Assembly (NCBI RefSeq): GCF_013373865.1
Contig: NC_050475.1
Span: forward strand, 5,967,001 to 6,031,000
Source: Monomorium pharaonis
Taxonomy: Eukaryota > Arthropoda > Insecta > Hymenoptera > Formicidae
DNA length: 64,000 nt
Reading direction: 5' to 3'
How positions within the stretch are numbered: position 1 is the stretch's first letter; the number at the start of each line of letters is the position of its first letter. Shown here one piece after another: positions 23,915 through 36,346 of the stretch. The translations under genes were made by a program, and so were the position numbers. The notes under the pieces were generated by a model. It was not told where the DNA came from. It did not search any database and was given only the letters and a program-made list of their open reading frames with translations.

Positions 23915-24551
23915 AACGTCCGTGAAATAATAATATTAGTCTAGCAGATGATGTTTTTTTCCTATGGAAAAGCATCCGCGACTAAATCCTTGGACTCGCA
24001 ATTTGCATTTAACCGAAGCTCTTCCCACCGTGACGCGGGAAGGCGCGAGATAAGTTATTAACAGAGTGCGTTCAAGTGAGATTTTAACAAGTTTGACTGT
24101 TGTGCATGGTGTTAGTACGATTATATATACGAAATATGCCACTAAGGCCCACCATGCCCGCATCACACACCGTACCCTGACGTCGCTCACAACGATCACG
24201 GGTTTCGAGTGGCATCGAGTGATCTAAGAGAGACCCCGTCGTAAATCAAAGATGTGATCGTTAAATTATTTTCTACGAGTGCCTTTTGAACATTGAATTT
24301 CCTCTGCAACAAACACGAAACTGTTTATAGATGTTCTTTCCGATATAGATATTTCCGATATGTTCGACGTCCTAATCCTCCTCCTTTCTTGTTGCACTAT
24401 TATTTATATTTTGTTTTATTTTCATGCACGTTTCGGTATAATTAGCAATACATAAATTCTGGTAACTGTAGCAGCTCCCGATAGAATATTAACACAATTG
24501 AAACCTACATTAATTTATGCATGCCTTTCATCTGTGTTTCTCGCCGAGAAT

Positions 24552-24557
24552 AATAAA
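24552..24557 (+). terminator. Candidate poly(A) signal AATAAA
   Basis: It lies 640 bases after the SERCA stop codon, in GAGAATAATAAAGTT. Confidence 0.45.
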
Positions 24558-24749
24558 GTTACGACGTAAACTTTTATATCTTTGCATGTTTGAAGCGTAT
24601 TATTGGATTTTGATCGATTTTAGAAAGTACAAAGTAGTTTGCTTGCTAACAATACCGAGGATTAGTAACTTCGGTTATAGCGCAAACAAACGCATTTGCG
24701 ACTATAATTTTCATAGAGTAATACGCACGTTTATACATACAACGAAGAC

Positions 24750-24755
24750 AATAAA
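24750..24755 (+). terminator. Candidate poly(A) signal AATAAA
   Basis: It lies in AAGACAATAAAACATT, 836 bases past the stop and upstream of the predicted alternative acceptor at 24827. Confidence 0.45.
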
Positions 24756-24827
24756 ACATTCGGCGGAAATACAGATAGAACGGACAGTAATAATAGTTTA
24801 GTATTTATCTTCTGATTTTATTTTCAG

Positions 24828-24904
24828 GCTCAATTTAATGCACGCACACAACAAATTAGCACAGTATTTGGTTAATGTGATTAACATATCTCTCATTTAT
24901 TAAA
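24828..24904 (+). CDS. Predicted alternative SERCA terminal exon, short isoform (Gly-Ser-Ile-stop)
   Basis: The acceptor TTTTATTTTCAG at 24816-24827 has a good pyrimidine tract. Joined to the internal donor at 23831, it completes Gly994, then reads Ser-Ile and stops at 24836-24838. The product would be 996 residues ending KITDGSI, close in length to vertebrate SERCA1a (994) and 2a (997). The removed intron would be 996 bp. An ATTAAA at 24899-24904 could serve polyadenylation. Only the first 11 bases would be coding. Confidence 0.45.
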
Positions 24905-26706
24905 TATTACTTTACATTTACACATTTCTTTTTTGTTGCTTTTAATGTTGCTTGTTATAAATTACATTTATTACTGAATTCTTAGTGTCTGATGTGCCTG
25001 TTTCTACTCTGAAGTCAGAACTGGAGCTGTCTAAGCGTTTGCTGAAATTTCAAGAAAATGCAAGGACTTCGCACTAACGGATCTCATTTTGTATCTTGCA
25101 TCCCGTGTCTTCCTTCCCATAGAGATATATGCATGCACGGTGCAATTAACACAGCACGTTTTTGTAAGATCCTTTCTTATTGTAATCTATTTTTTCCAAT
25201 TATATTATTCTCTGCTGTGCCGATCAATGCGCCCATGCGATCAAATCAATCATTTTAACATTACGCATCATTCATATTTATATCAAGATATATTCTTAAT
25301 ATTTATAAGCGAAAACTTTATTTTTATCGAATGATATCTTTGTGATTCATTCTTCTACCAGAGGTTTTTCTATTAAAATTTTGTAAATATCTACATAATC
25401 GATACTTTTAGATTAGATGATAGTGAAACACATTGTCACAAAATTAACGAGGATTAATCGCGATTGGCACGGCAGGGTTTCTTCTAATTTCTTGCATTGG
25501 CTCGAGAACACAATATCTGTTTCCCTATTATAACCTGTATGTGTGATTTATGTATTTGAAAGATTATGCAATACAACAGATAATTTCTGGATATGGACTG
25601 CAAAGACTCGTAAGTGTAAGATAAGGCAATCGTTAAGCAGAGGAAAATAGTTGACCTCATTACCTCTCTCGTACGCTCGAAACTGATGGGGCAGTCCATA
25701 GATTTTTTAATGCTGCGTTCGTTTATGTTAATTTGAGCAGTGTTCCGAACGTAATTCATTGTCAGAATTGATTATCCGTTTTTATCAATAGTGATATCGA
25801 ATAGCTACATTAATCCTAGAATTAATTAAACTACTCCTCTCTCTCTCTTTTTTTTTTTTTTTTTTTTTTTTTATTATTTATAAATTTATTCTTCATGATA
25901 ATTGCATGATAATAGTGATAGCTAGGCGCATCTATTTTCTGTTCTTGGTTCCCGAAAATCTGTTCATATTTAATTTTTTTTTCAAATTAAAAGAGTAAAA
26001 AAATTCGCGAGTAGAAGAATAGTCTTGATCCATAATCGTCTTATAAGTTATTTAAAATGTTGAAAAATATTTATGGATACGCGTTAACCTAATTAAATTA
26101 ATTGAATTAATAATGTCGAAGAAGTCGATTTTTTATCGGTAACGAAAGAATTTGAGGGATGATGTGCTAAATACATAGTAAAAGGAAATTTGACTAGTGG
26201 CTCTTTCACATACAGAATTTTGTTAAGGATCGGCGATAATCCTACATCATTGAACCGTAATAGTTTTAATAAAGTCATTTGTTTACATGTAAGTTACAAG
26301 GGATCTCTCTTACCTTCCCGTTTGTTTTCTCATTTCCAACGTCACGGTCTCGGATGATTGTTCCGATCCTTCGAATTTTTGTATTGAGAGCAAATTTAGT
26401 CCATAATTACAGTCGAGATTGAGTGAACGCGAATTCGGTCACTGCCTTAGCCACATAACGAAACGAATAATCGGTGTCGTCACGAGTACGTGGGCCTTCG
26501 ATATATCTGGCTGCTTAGTCAGTTTATCCTTCGGAGCGTATCCTGTCGGTGAGAGCGACCGCTAATTAAGAAAGGAAGGTGGAAATCGATAAAACGCTAG
26601 TAGAGATGGCAACTTCTCGATTCTCTCTTCCCGTTTGCTTATGTAAACTCATTATCTCTCACGAGACGAAATATTTCCAACTTGACCTCTGTCTCTAAAT
26701 TACGAT
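24905..26706. other. Non-coding stretch downstream of SERCA
   Basis: It is AT-rich. Short open frames on both strands show no domains. A (CT)n-T24 tract at 25838-25872 is the only marked feature. It may be part of a long SERCA 3' UTR or intergenic DNA. Confidence 0.6.
25838..25872 (+). repeat. (CT)n followed by poly-T of about 24
   Basis: About six CT units run into an uninterrupted T tract, then TTATTATTTATAAATT. On the minus strand this would look like an A-tail, but no retroposed coding sequence was recognised beside it. Confidence 0.85.
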
Positions 26707-26707
26707 C

Positions 26708-26912
26708 GCTGAAAAATCACTGAAATCGGTGAAAATACATTGATTTCAGTGGTATACTTATAACTTGTCAATTAGTGAAATAAATATACTGATCTTTCAG
26801 TGATTAAACACCAATCTAAAGTAAAAATTACTAAAAATCAGAGAGATACTCACTTAATTATCACAGTTATAAGTCTTGCTGCAAATCAGTAAAAATACAC
26901 TGACTGCAATTT
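26708..26912. mobile_element. Imperfect palindromic element with CACTGA motifs
   Basis: The arms contain ACTTATAACT (about 26754) and its reverse complement AGTTATAAGT (about 26865). Inner blocks AATTA-GTGA and TCAC-TTAATT mirror each other, and repeated CACTGA / TCAGTG words occur at both ends. There is no coding capacity. It is probably an old palindromic MITE-like element; boundaries are approximate. Confidence 0.5.
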
Positions 26913-26949
26913 AAAGAGCTTTCCGCCACGTTTCAATGAGAAAAACAAA

Positions 26950-27310
26950 GTCGGCAAGAAGGCAAGAGGACAGTGTATCGTCACGTGAGAGACCGCAAGT
27001 TTAAAGCGGTTCGCGCTCGCGTCGGCAGCGCACGATCCAAGGTGTCATCCAGATCTTCGTAGATATCGCCGTGATTCGGCCGTTCGCGATTCAGCGCGCG
27101 AGAAACGCAGCGCGCGAGACGCTTCTCCGCAAAACACGTGCAAACGTAACAAGACTGACGATGTGTTCCGGAGAGAAGCGGACGCGTTTTCCCCGCTGCG
27201 TTTTCCTCTTTTTCTTTTTCCCCCCCTTCTTCTTCGGTACGCGACGCATGATAGTTTAAATTGCGCCGTACTCATGGCGCTTCAGGAATCGGCCGTGGTC
27301 GCGCGGCGCG
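26950..27310. other. CpG-dense, promoter-like patch
   Basis: GC-rich sequence with words such as GCGCGCGAGAAACGCAGCGC, TCGCGCTCGCGTCGG and CGCGGCGCGAC is embedded in AT-rich DNA about 3 kb after the SERCA stop. It could be the start of an untranslated transcript covering the GC-richer DNA that follows. No TATA box or coding start is claimed. Confidence 0.35.
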
Positions 27311-30300
27311 ACATTGTAATATAATGAGTTAATTAATTAGTAACGGTTAAGGCGTGATACTTTGGTATGGGCATAATTAAAACTTAATCAAGACCGAACG
27401 AGTTAGCGCTGTCGCACTAACGAACTTCTGTCTCGAGTAGTGTTTCGTTCCGCAATTTAATTTTTAGCGGGAGATGAAGCTACCGGCCTTGCATCCCTGC
27501 GATCGATGTGACCTGTGCCGCGATCCTCGGCTTCTGCGTCACCCAAAAGATCATCCAAATGAATTCCGCGCGGACGAGTAACCGGAAGGTGCACGTGATA
27601 TTTTTAATTGTCGTTTGTGAAAGGGATCTCTCGCGATCCAAACGTTTATGTTAACTGAGATTTTTGAACCGAATTCGAATTTCTTCAGATATTATTCTCC
27701 CGTTAGTCCCGAGGCATCCCGGGAAATACATGTCATGTTTACTCACCGTGGTACAGAACAATGGATGCGTTGCTCATTCGAATGTCTGAACGTTTGTTCG
27801 CGTAACGGTTGGCTTGATTGGCACGATTATCAAAGCACAGGTATACGCTCGTGGGGATCAATGCCGGTGCGAAGAGTCTAATGCAGTTCTCTGTGACGCT
27901 CAATAAGTTCGACGAAGTTGATCGGGGAGTACGGATGCAGGCGGCCCTCGAGCGACGGATCTCGAAAACGCGTGGAAGCACCGCTCTGAATTTTTTTGTG
28001 CATCATTGTATTCGAAAGTCCGTAATCTTGATATTCTTGGCGAAGTAATTATAGAGACGTACAGATCTGTAATTAAATTTGAGAAACGTTGCTTCTCTTT
28101 GTTGTTAAATGTACCTCAAAATTTTTTTCTTTTTTCGGGATTTGTCACTTATCGCTCCCCCGCATCCTCACCTCCAACCTCGTTCACGATGTATCTGTAA
28201 GTACTTGAGTGTGCATTGTATTTTACGTTGACCGAGAATGACGGGTTAGTGTCATCACGACGAGAATACACTGCGCGACGTCACGCAAACATCGATGCGA
28301 CTAAAAAGTGGAATCCTAGAATAATTCAGTACAAAACGACGCTACGTAAAAGAAAATAATGGTTTATATTTATTGTATCTGTTCGCATATATATATTACA
28401 TATTTATTAATTATAATTTATTGATCGCCATAAAATGAATTATACGTGTGCCGAGAGTTAAACGACTCATCGACAGACATCTCTCATTGATCCTTGTGTG
28501 ACGTTGACAATCGTGGTGTTCAGCGATGATGAGACTACTAATCATGTCGTTTCCTTCAGGAAGTACCTATTTCTCTAACGATAATTGAAATAATATTAAT
28601 ATTAACTTATGAAATAACTGTAACATCGAGTATATACAACTCGCCGCGGAGCGCGTTCGCGGCGAAAAACTAGCCGGGAATATAATTCCGGATATAAATC
28701 AGACTAGAGACGGAGATATTAAAAAAATAGAGAAAGAATAAAGAGAAATTGTATACACGAATCCGACTGTGTTGCGCGCGTTACGTGTCCAGTCTATGCA
28801 TATGCGATAAGTACAACATAACGTTATCATGTAATTACCGCGCCGTTCCTCCGTGTTGGCGTTCGCAATTTTGTTTTATTTATCGTCCGATTTGCCTTTA
28901 TCGTGTATTCAATTGGAATTCCGTACGGAGAGCGACATTATAACAAGTGAGAGACTATGATGACGGAATTATATATAATGCATTACTTGTTATAATAAAA
29001 GACTCATGTGTTACTAATGCGTTTCTCGATCCTCCGATTGGCCTACTAATTGAAGCAACAATTCTCGCTTAAAATTCGGCGGCTGTTGCCATCGAAAAAA
29101 AAAGAAAATCGAGCACCTAGTACGACTAATGTCGTAATAGGTGTTCGGTTTAGTTCTGTCCCCGCCTAAAACTACTTTAACTTTTCGACTTTTTCTCTCT
29201 CGTTGTCTGTTATCCACCCTACCACATTCCAAATGTTCATTGTAACTGCAGCTGGCTTAAGACATTCAGACAGTTGGTGGGCCGGAGTTGCATGAGGTTA
29301 CAGGATTACTGAATGTACATTTGAAATTCAGGAGGGAAATTAAATTCCTGTTTCATTCGTAATTCCTTTCTTTCGTAAAAAATCGAGTTGAAATTTCAAG
29401 TTTCGAAACGATATATTTTTAAAATTATATCTAGGATAAAATCGAATTATACTCAGCAATTGTTAATGAGTTAAATTTTAAAAAATGTACAATAATTCCA
29501 AAACGTACGTATAAAAAATATTTAGTTTTTTTAGCATAATAAAATTATAGATAAATGGCCCACTTATTCAATGATTAAGGCAGCTCTCTGCTTGTATAAC
29601 CCTTACGATTTTTTAAAACAAATCGAAAGAATTCTCAAGGACTTGGGCATCATCTTGTACATCTCATCACCGCATCTGTGTGTGTTGAGGCAAGAGATTT
29701 CGGAAAATAAAACACGCTACATGATGCCGAAACTTCTCGACACCGTCACATCCACGACGAATTTTTTCATTATCTTTACTATGGCTACTGGTGTACCCTG
29801 TTTCTTTCTTTCGACCCCTCGAGATTTGTTGTTTGAAGTTTTTGCATGCGTTCACTGGAAAAAAAAAAAGACCGATGTGATAACTGTCGTGTCGACCTGG
29901 AATGAGTCCTAAAATCGAGGATACTGAAAACACACCCTCGACACATCGCGCAATCTCGACACCCAACCCTCTCTTGCTAACTTCCTTCTGCCTGCTGGTG
30001 TGCCAAACTGTACAGTCACGAGGAGAAAGAGAGAGAAAGAGATCTTCGAGGACGATCTGGGACGGACGCGCACAGAGATGACACAGGTAATGTTGAATTT
30101 GTCTATTTTAAAACTAACGGGATTAACGTTTAGCTGTACACTCTGTAACATGACATATATACGCCGTTCGCGAACTGCATTTTGCAAACGAGCGAGTTAC
30201 TTAGGTGGCAGTTTTCTCCGATGGAAGAAATTGCGCTCTCCTTTCTGTCACGTAATGTGTATATGTATTCATGAAATGTACATTTTGAAAAGAAACTTAG

Positions 30301-30540
30301 GGAATTGCGGAGCTCTCTTCTGCGCCCGCGCGCATTTTAACCACGTGAAATGGAATTGATTTTCGTTTTTAATAGTTTTTATACTTACTGTAATTTATTA
30401 TATGTACATTACATTCCATTCACTTGCGTACGATCTATATGTACAGATACTTTGTTTCTCAAGGATTTATACCTTATCTATACCACGTCCGCACACACAC
30501 AAGCACATACACACGCTGTTTTTTATAATATATAATATTT
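27311..30540. other. Mixed-composition stretch without a supported gene
   Basis: It has intermediate GC content, with AATAAA at 28737-28742 and 28994-28999 on the + strand. The open frames reach at most 119 codons and lack recognisable domains or consistent splice sites. Confidence 0.55.
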
Positions 30541-33500
30541 GATTCTTCTATCTTTCGTGATTAAGCGTGCCGCTCCATACTAAATGCCCTAACACATCGC
30601 CATCGCCAAGCCTTGCATCGACTAGCAGCTGCATCCCGCTCCGTAGAGTTGGACGAGAGGCGCGTCGCTTGCCGCAGCTGAGCCAGCGAGGGTGGCTTGG
30701 CGGTGTGGTGAAATAATCGTTGTTACCCTCGTATGTTTGCAGTGGCACCGCCGGTGATGCCGCCGAAATAAAGCTCGAGGGGACGTAGGGCGAATCTAAG
30801 AGAGACATCTAATCAGCCGCAGCCGAGAAATCGGCAACCTGCACCACATTACACTCTCGAGCTGCTCTCGAAGGGACTGGAGACGTCTTTGCTACCCTCT
30901 TTTAAAAACAAAATCAAATATTTCCCGAATGAAACCACAGAGTATACCCCCCACCCCATCGACCCACAACACACACCGCAATTAAGCACCACCGGTCCAC
31001 CGCACGCATGGGCACGCTCACGTACGTCTGCGTGGCGATCGGCATTCAAGATCGATCTCCCACGGGATGACGAAAAAAGTAGAAAGGAGAACGAATGTAC
31101 GAGTGTAATTTTATGGCGATCGGAGTATTAACTACGTAAGACCTCGCTCACCTTCGTTTGATATCGTTGCCAGTGTTACATATTATGCGCCAGTAGGTTT
31201 CTAACGATGTCATGATTGTGATGATAAACAGATAGGGATATTGATTTTATTCGAGTCGAAGGCTGTACTTTATCTTTATTCGTCCGTGTCCCATTACCGA
31301 AAGAATAGCTGCTCATATAACAGCAGCGAGAGACGCGTCTCGGAATGCAATATTCTTCTTTTCATGTAGAATGGTTGAATATTGGTTGTATTGACGTCGG
31401 TCGATCGACATCAATTCAAAGCTACATCGATCACGCGACTATTCCTCTTCACAAAGGAGATCCGTACATTCGTTCGAGCACGTCGTACCTAGTTAGTCCG
31501 ATTAATCCGAGGCCCGATCCGTTTCAGAACCACCAAAGTCGTGGGGAGATGATGCCGACGCGATGTCGAGAGCGCTGCTAAAACCAGCCGGCCGTCCAAC
31601 CAATTTTTTTCCTATCTTTAGTTCGCCAATTGGATCTCCGCCGTTCGTTAATCGTTCTCGTGTGTGTTATGTTGCAGTAAATGAGGTGGTCGTCGACAAG
31701 TGGTCCCAGTAAATGGGTAGATCGTCGACAGGCGTGATCCCACACTCCGTCGCCGCCGCCACCGAGCGCGCGAGGCTCAACCCGAAAATTAAAAGCAAAA
31801 AAAAAAAATAGACCCGAACACGAAAGAAAAATAAAAAGATACAAAGACGAACGAATAAAAGCGTGAAATAACCGGCGCGCTTGTGCTCAGTAGAACGCTC
31901 CGTAATAACAACAGCAGCAGCAGCATCAGCAGCAGTAGCAACGCACTCGATAACCACTTAGCTACCTGCCAACTACCTGCAGTTCGGGGACTCCCCCTTG
32001 TCCTGCGCCCGCGGGACTTTCCCCGATCGCTGAGTAGACGCGCTGCACCGCCTCGCCGTCGCCGCTGCTTTTATTCTTTTCCATCTTCTCTTCTCCCTCT
32101 CCTGCAAGATCCGCTGCGCACGAGGGGTCGTTCGAGTCGAGGTCGTCGTCCCCGAGGCCGACGAAAGCGAAGCGAACCAACGGCTTTGGGAAACTCTTCA
32201 CCCTCGGTGTTTGGAGCCGCATATTAACGTTTTCTTAACTTAACGACTGTGCCTTCTTAGATCCGATTGCGCCAAGGTCGGTCAGCGCTAATCTCGATTG
32301 AGCCACCTTCCTCCCTCCGTCCGTGCAAGGTGTCATTTGCAATTGCACTCGTGAAATTGATAAGAGGCTCTTGATATTTTATTATGAACCCCGGTTATTT
32401 TTATCGATGTTAAAAATAATCGATTTTTAAAAAATTATAAATCAATTCTGAAAAAAAAAAGAAACGCGTTAATCGATGCCTTGGAGTAATTAGAAGAACC
32501 GAAATCAGTAGAGATTCTCCTTTCGCTTAACACCTTGTATTGGATAGAAGAAAAAGATTAGCTGGCTCAAACTGTCGATGCAATTCAGCCTTAATTTCCT
32601 ACCCGAGAAAGAAACTACGCGATATAACTGAGAAAGTAGAGGAGCGCTGCCTTGTCCTCTTTTAATCCTTAACGCCTCGGGAGCGTGTTAACGCAATCTA
32701 ACGGCCACGCAGCACTCTCCTGAATCTAAGTAACTGTCAATCGATCACATCGCTTATGCTTCCGGAAGTAATCAAGACGATAATTTGCCTGTGTGCCTGA
32801 GAAAGGCCTGCTCCTCGAGCGAGATTTTCAGAGTAAGATCGCTTGACACATAATCGAAAAAATAATCGATCTTCTCGAGAATCTCATTAATTGGAAAAAA
32901 AAGACAAATTCAAACGTTCGCCTTTAACACATTTAGGTTTGCATCAAGTTTCATCCCTACATCGTCTCTTTTTCACCCCTTCTCTCTCGACCACTTTCAA
33001 GCGCGCTATTTTTCTCGCTATTTTTCTTGCCACCTCTTTTCCACGCCGCTTTACCGATATGGTATTCTACCGTTTTCTCTTCTCTATTTTTCCCTTTCTT
33101 CTTCTCACATTTTTCTTCTTTCCCTACTCTGTCTGTTTTTTTCCCCTGACGTGAAGATCTCGCTCTTGGCGGTACGTTCTTCCACCTAACAAACTCGACT
33201 GTCGTGTCCTCGACTGTACAAGCAAATAAAGGCAATAATCTACTTTTTTTTTTTCGATCGAAGCTGAGCTAACAGCGTTGAAATCCTCGCAACATATGTA
33301 TACGCAAAGCCGATTAGTTCTGTTAATCTATTCCCAAAAGTGGAAGCTATCGATTTATCGTATTACTCTCGCATGGTTAACAGACTTTTGACTGGTAGTG
33401 AAGATTATTGCCTTGAAATTCTTTTACTTTCATAAGGACAATTGTATCTTCAGAAGCGATCAATCCCCCGGGTTTAAAGGCGAAAAACGGCCCCTTTATC

Positions 33501-34538
33501 GGGAATCCCCTTAGCTTCCAAGACGCCGTAGCCTCCCCGCGATGTGAGAGAATTCACGTAGATTAGGCACCTAATCGCATACACGGAGATTAGGTACCCG
33601 GTCCCTCCTGTCAACCACGAACGACGGAATCCTCTGTAGCTTGGAACGTCCGGTTCGACGAGAAAAAAAGACCGTCACTCGTACCTGGAACGCTCAATGA
33701 TGTCACAGTCCGTCCGCGCGCGCGGCGCTCGCGTTTATCCTGCGGACAGTGTCGCGAGAAAGAGAGAAAAAGAGAGAGGAAGAGCGTGTGAACAATTTAT
33801 GCGTGTGTATGTTGTGCGTGAATGGGCGTGCGGCCTGTTCTTATCGCGCAGAACGAACGAGGAACGAAGAAACCTACTCGCGCCGTTCTGGGTCTCCGTG
33901 AACCCCCTTGGGGGGGATACAACTTGCCGCTGCGAATCCTGCATTCGCGATTCACCCGACGATCATCTCGCAAGGCGTCGGAGGCAGCCGGACGGTGGGG
34001 GACGAAGGAGAGGGGTCGTTGACCAGGAGGTTCGACTCCTTGGGGCGAATCGACGAGTGGTGCCTCTGCGGAAAAAAAGAAAAAAAAAAGAACGAAACGA
34101 GAAGCGACGACTTCGGTTTCGAGCGGTGACGTAACTTTCGCGATCGGAGGCCGCCGCGATGATGATGAGCTTGTGCCCGCGTGCTGGTAACGCGGATCAT
34201 TACGAGGCAGCACGCGGCGCGTTGCCGTTCTCTCAAGTTTTCCTCTCGCACGAGCCACCTGCGTCGTTCTAAGAAAAGAAATCCTTCCTCCGCGCGCAGA
34301 CAGAACGGGAGAGATTATCGCGAGAAGTGAGCCATTAGAAGAGCGGCTTGTGCGAGAAGAAAAAGGCTTGTGCCCTCTCAAGAGGAAAGTTTGCCTCCGG
34401 ACACGCACGAAACTTACGCCACCGGAGAATCCAGTAAAATCTCTCGCGAGAGTTAAGTTTATTATTGTAAATATTCGTCGCGCGCACACGCGACGATATA
34501 TAACAAAGGAGAGATATTCTACATAAATACATAGTTAT

Positions 34539-34540
34539 AC

Positions 34541-34573
<33 letters not shown>

Positions 34574-34592
34574 TTATATATATATTTTTTTT
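34539..34592 (+). repeat. (AT)n-(AC)n-(AT)n compound microsatellite
   Basis: ATATAT runs flank an AC run of about ten units. Confidence 0.9.
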
Positions 34593-34657
34593 CCTGAAGA
34601 GGAGCGCAGACGAACGCGTCGTCGCTGCGGACGATAATAAATTATTGTTATTGATAA

Positions 34658-34659
34658 TA

Positions 34660-34701
<42 letters not shown>
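34658..34701 (+). repeat. (ATT)n microsatellite
   Basis: About 14 uninterrupted ATT units lie in the GC-richer block. Confidence 0.95.
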
Positions 34702-35796
34702 CGTCATCGCTACTATTGTTAGTATTACTGTTCATTGAGGAGCGTCACTGGTTTGGTGATACACTGTACACTGTACGGCGGAAGCGCGAAATCTCTTTCG
34801 AGGACCGGGCTTCGAGCGAGAAGGATTTAAACTGCCGAGGCTCGTGGTTGTGGTTTTTTTCCCTTCCCTGTTTATTAGTCATGTACACGGTTGATCTTCT
34901 TCGTGGTGACATTAGAGGCGGAATTAGCCACCTCGCGGCGTTCTGATTGTTACTTAGAGAATGGAAGAGAGGGAGAGAAAGACAGCCACCTTTCCTCGCT
35001 TCGTTGATTGCAGCTCTCTCTTCGGCTTTTTTTTTCTCGATTAATACCGACGGAACTTCTCAGTAGCGATAGAGCAATTAATGTCCGACCGTGGAGACAT
35101 CGTTTAAACGACGACCGGATATCGCGAACGTCAGTCAGCCTCCCGTCCCGCGCCGCAAGAGAGATCTCGTTCTCCGCGTCGTTTTTCGCGTCTCGTCTCT
35201 TCAAAGATCGACTTGTCCGGACGCGAGTGATAACATCAGCCCGATGTCACGGGCTGAAGTTGAATTCGCCATGTTCGTGGAAGCTCCGCAAACATGTTCC
35301 GCGCGATGTTCGAGATGGAGAACGCGGCGGGCGGAGGCGCGCATTGGCTACTTTCTCGTTACGGCTCTTCGGCTCCCGACGTACGTTATTATCGTGTGTT
35401 GACACCTCTAGTGGTATACGTCGTGCGTTTCTTGAATTTTTCTATTTTTCTCTTGTCCCTCACCCCCCTCTCCCCAACCACCACCTTTCTCCCCCTTCGG
35501 TCTCTCTTCTTCCCCCCGAGTACTTGTTATTCTTCCGCGCTACCCCCGTTATTCTTGTCGCAGCATCACGTCTCGCCGATCATCATTTCTCTCGCCCTGT
35601 ACTACTAAATATATAAACTAGCAGTTAAGAATTTTAACGACCCGCGACGCGAAAGTTCATTGGAATCGCCGCCGATATGTAGGACGTGTGATTTCTAGTC
35701 GACTTTAGCTCTCGGCACGAAAGTAAGATAAGTAAAGACCGCACGCGTGACGCGAGTTTCCACCGGCGTCGGTGGGAACCGTTGTCAAATTCGTCA

Positions 35797-35955
35797 CAGT
35801 GTGTGTATATGTGTGCGTACGTGTGTGTGCATGTGTGTGTGTGAATGAGTGAGTGTGTGTATGTGTGTATATATATGTATATCATTATGTACATTATATC
35901 TGTTACATATTATGTACATACATATATGTATATATATATATATATATTTAAAAAA
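35797..35955 (+). repeat. TG-rich and TA-rich compound repeat
   Basis: Imperfect TGTGTG units (35797-35870) are followed by TATATG and TATATA tracts and an A10 run ending near 35960. Confidence 0.85.
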
Positions 35956-36340
35956 AAAAATGGCACCTCGTGCCCGATAAATTGCTCCGTACATATACAT
36001 CGCTCGCGTCATCCTAATCGGGTACACGTAGATACGTACGCATCGACGCGAACGTGATTCCGATCACGTTCCAATCCATCGTTACGTACGTGCGTACGTC
36101 TATCAATTTCTCGCCCATCCTGTAATTAAAGCTCATCATTTTTAATGTAATGTGAACACTACTGTCGTGGCGTGCAATATTCGTACTTGTATAAAGGCAA
36201 TCGCCCGCGCTGACGCTCCAATCGTTCTCGCTCGAATTGTCCACACGTTGGAGCATACTCTTAAGAACGAATTTCATTATTTTCTTCGAATACGGTGACA
36301 AACCTTGCACGTTTCTAATGTACGCCGACAGCTCTGTACG

Positions 36341-36346
36341 AATAAA
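36341..36346 (+). terminator. Candidate poly(A) signal AATAAA at a composition boundary
   Basis: It sits in GTACGAATAAAGGTT and is followed by CT/GT-rich sequence. GC-rich DNA gives way to AT-rich DNA within about 60 bases. Confidence 0.4.

Larger units (their letters stand above)
23915..24755 (+). other. SERCA 3' UTR (long isoform)
   Basis: This is non-coding sequence after the TAG at 23912-23914. AATAAA signals lie at 24552-24557 and 24750-24755, and either could end the transcript. The true end was not determined; a much longer 3' UTR cannot be excluded. Confidence 0.6.

Noticed and set aside
30548..30808. 86-codon - strand frame in a GC-richer patch
   Set aside because: It has reasonable composition but no recognised family, and it is preceded closely by a stop. 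The evidence is not enough to call a gene.
34026..34045. TTCGA-containing T-loop-like sequence
   Set aside because: The stem pairs poorly, and no tRNA body surrounds it.
33797..34489. 230-codon - strand open frame
   Set aside because: It has low-complexity Arg/Ser/Phe-rich sequence in GC-rich, repeat-laden DNA. Competing frames exist on the other strand, and no domain or splice context supports it.
35008..35616. 202-codon + strand open frame
   Set aside because: Three overlapping frames are open here because of composition. The residue pattern is not protein-like and no family was recognised.
35794..36027. Frames rich in Tyr/Ile/His/Thr on both strands
   Set aside because: They are translations of TG and TA repeats.
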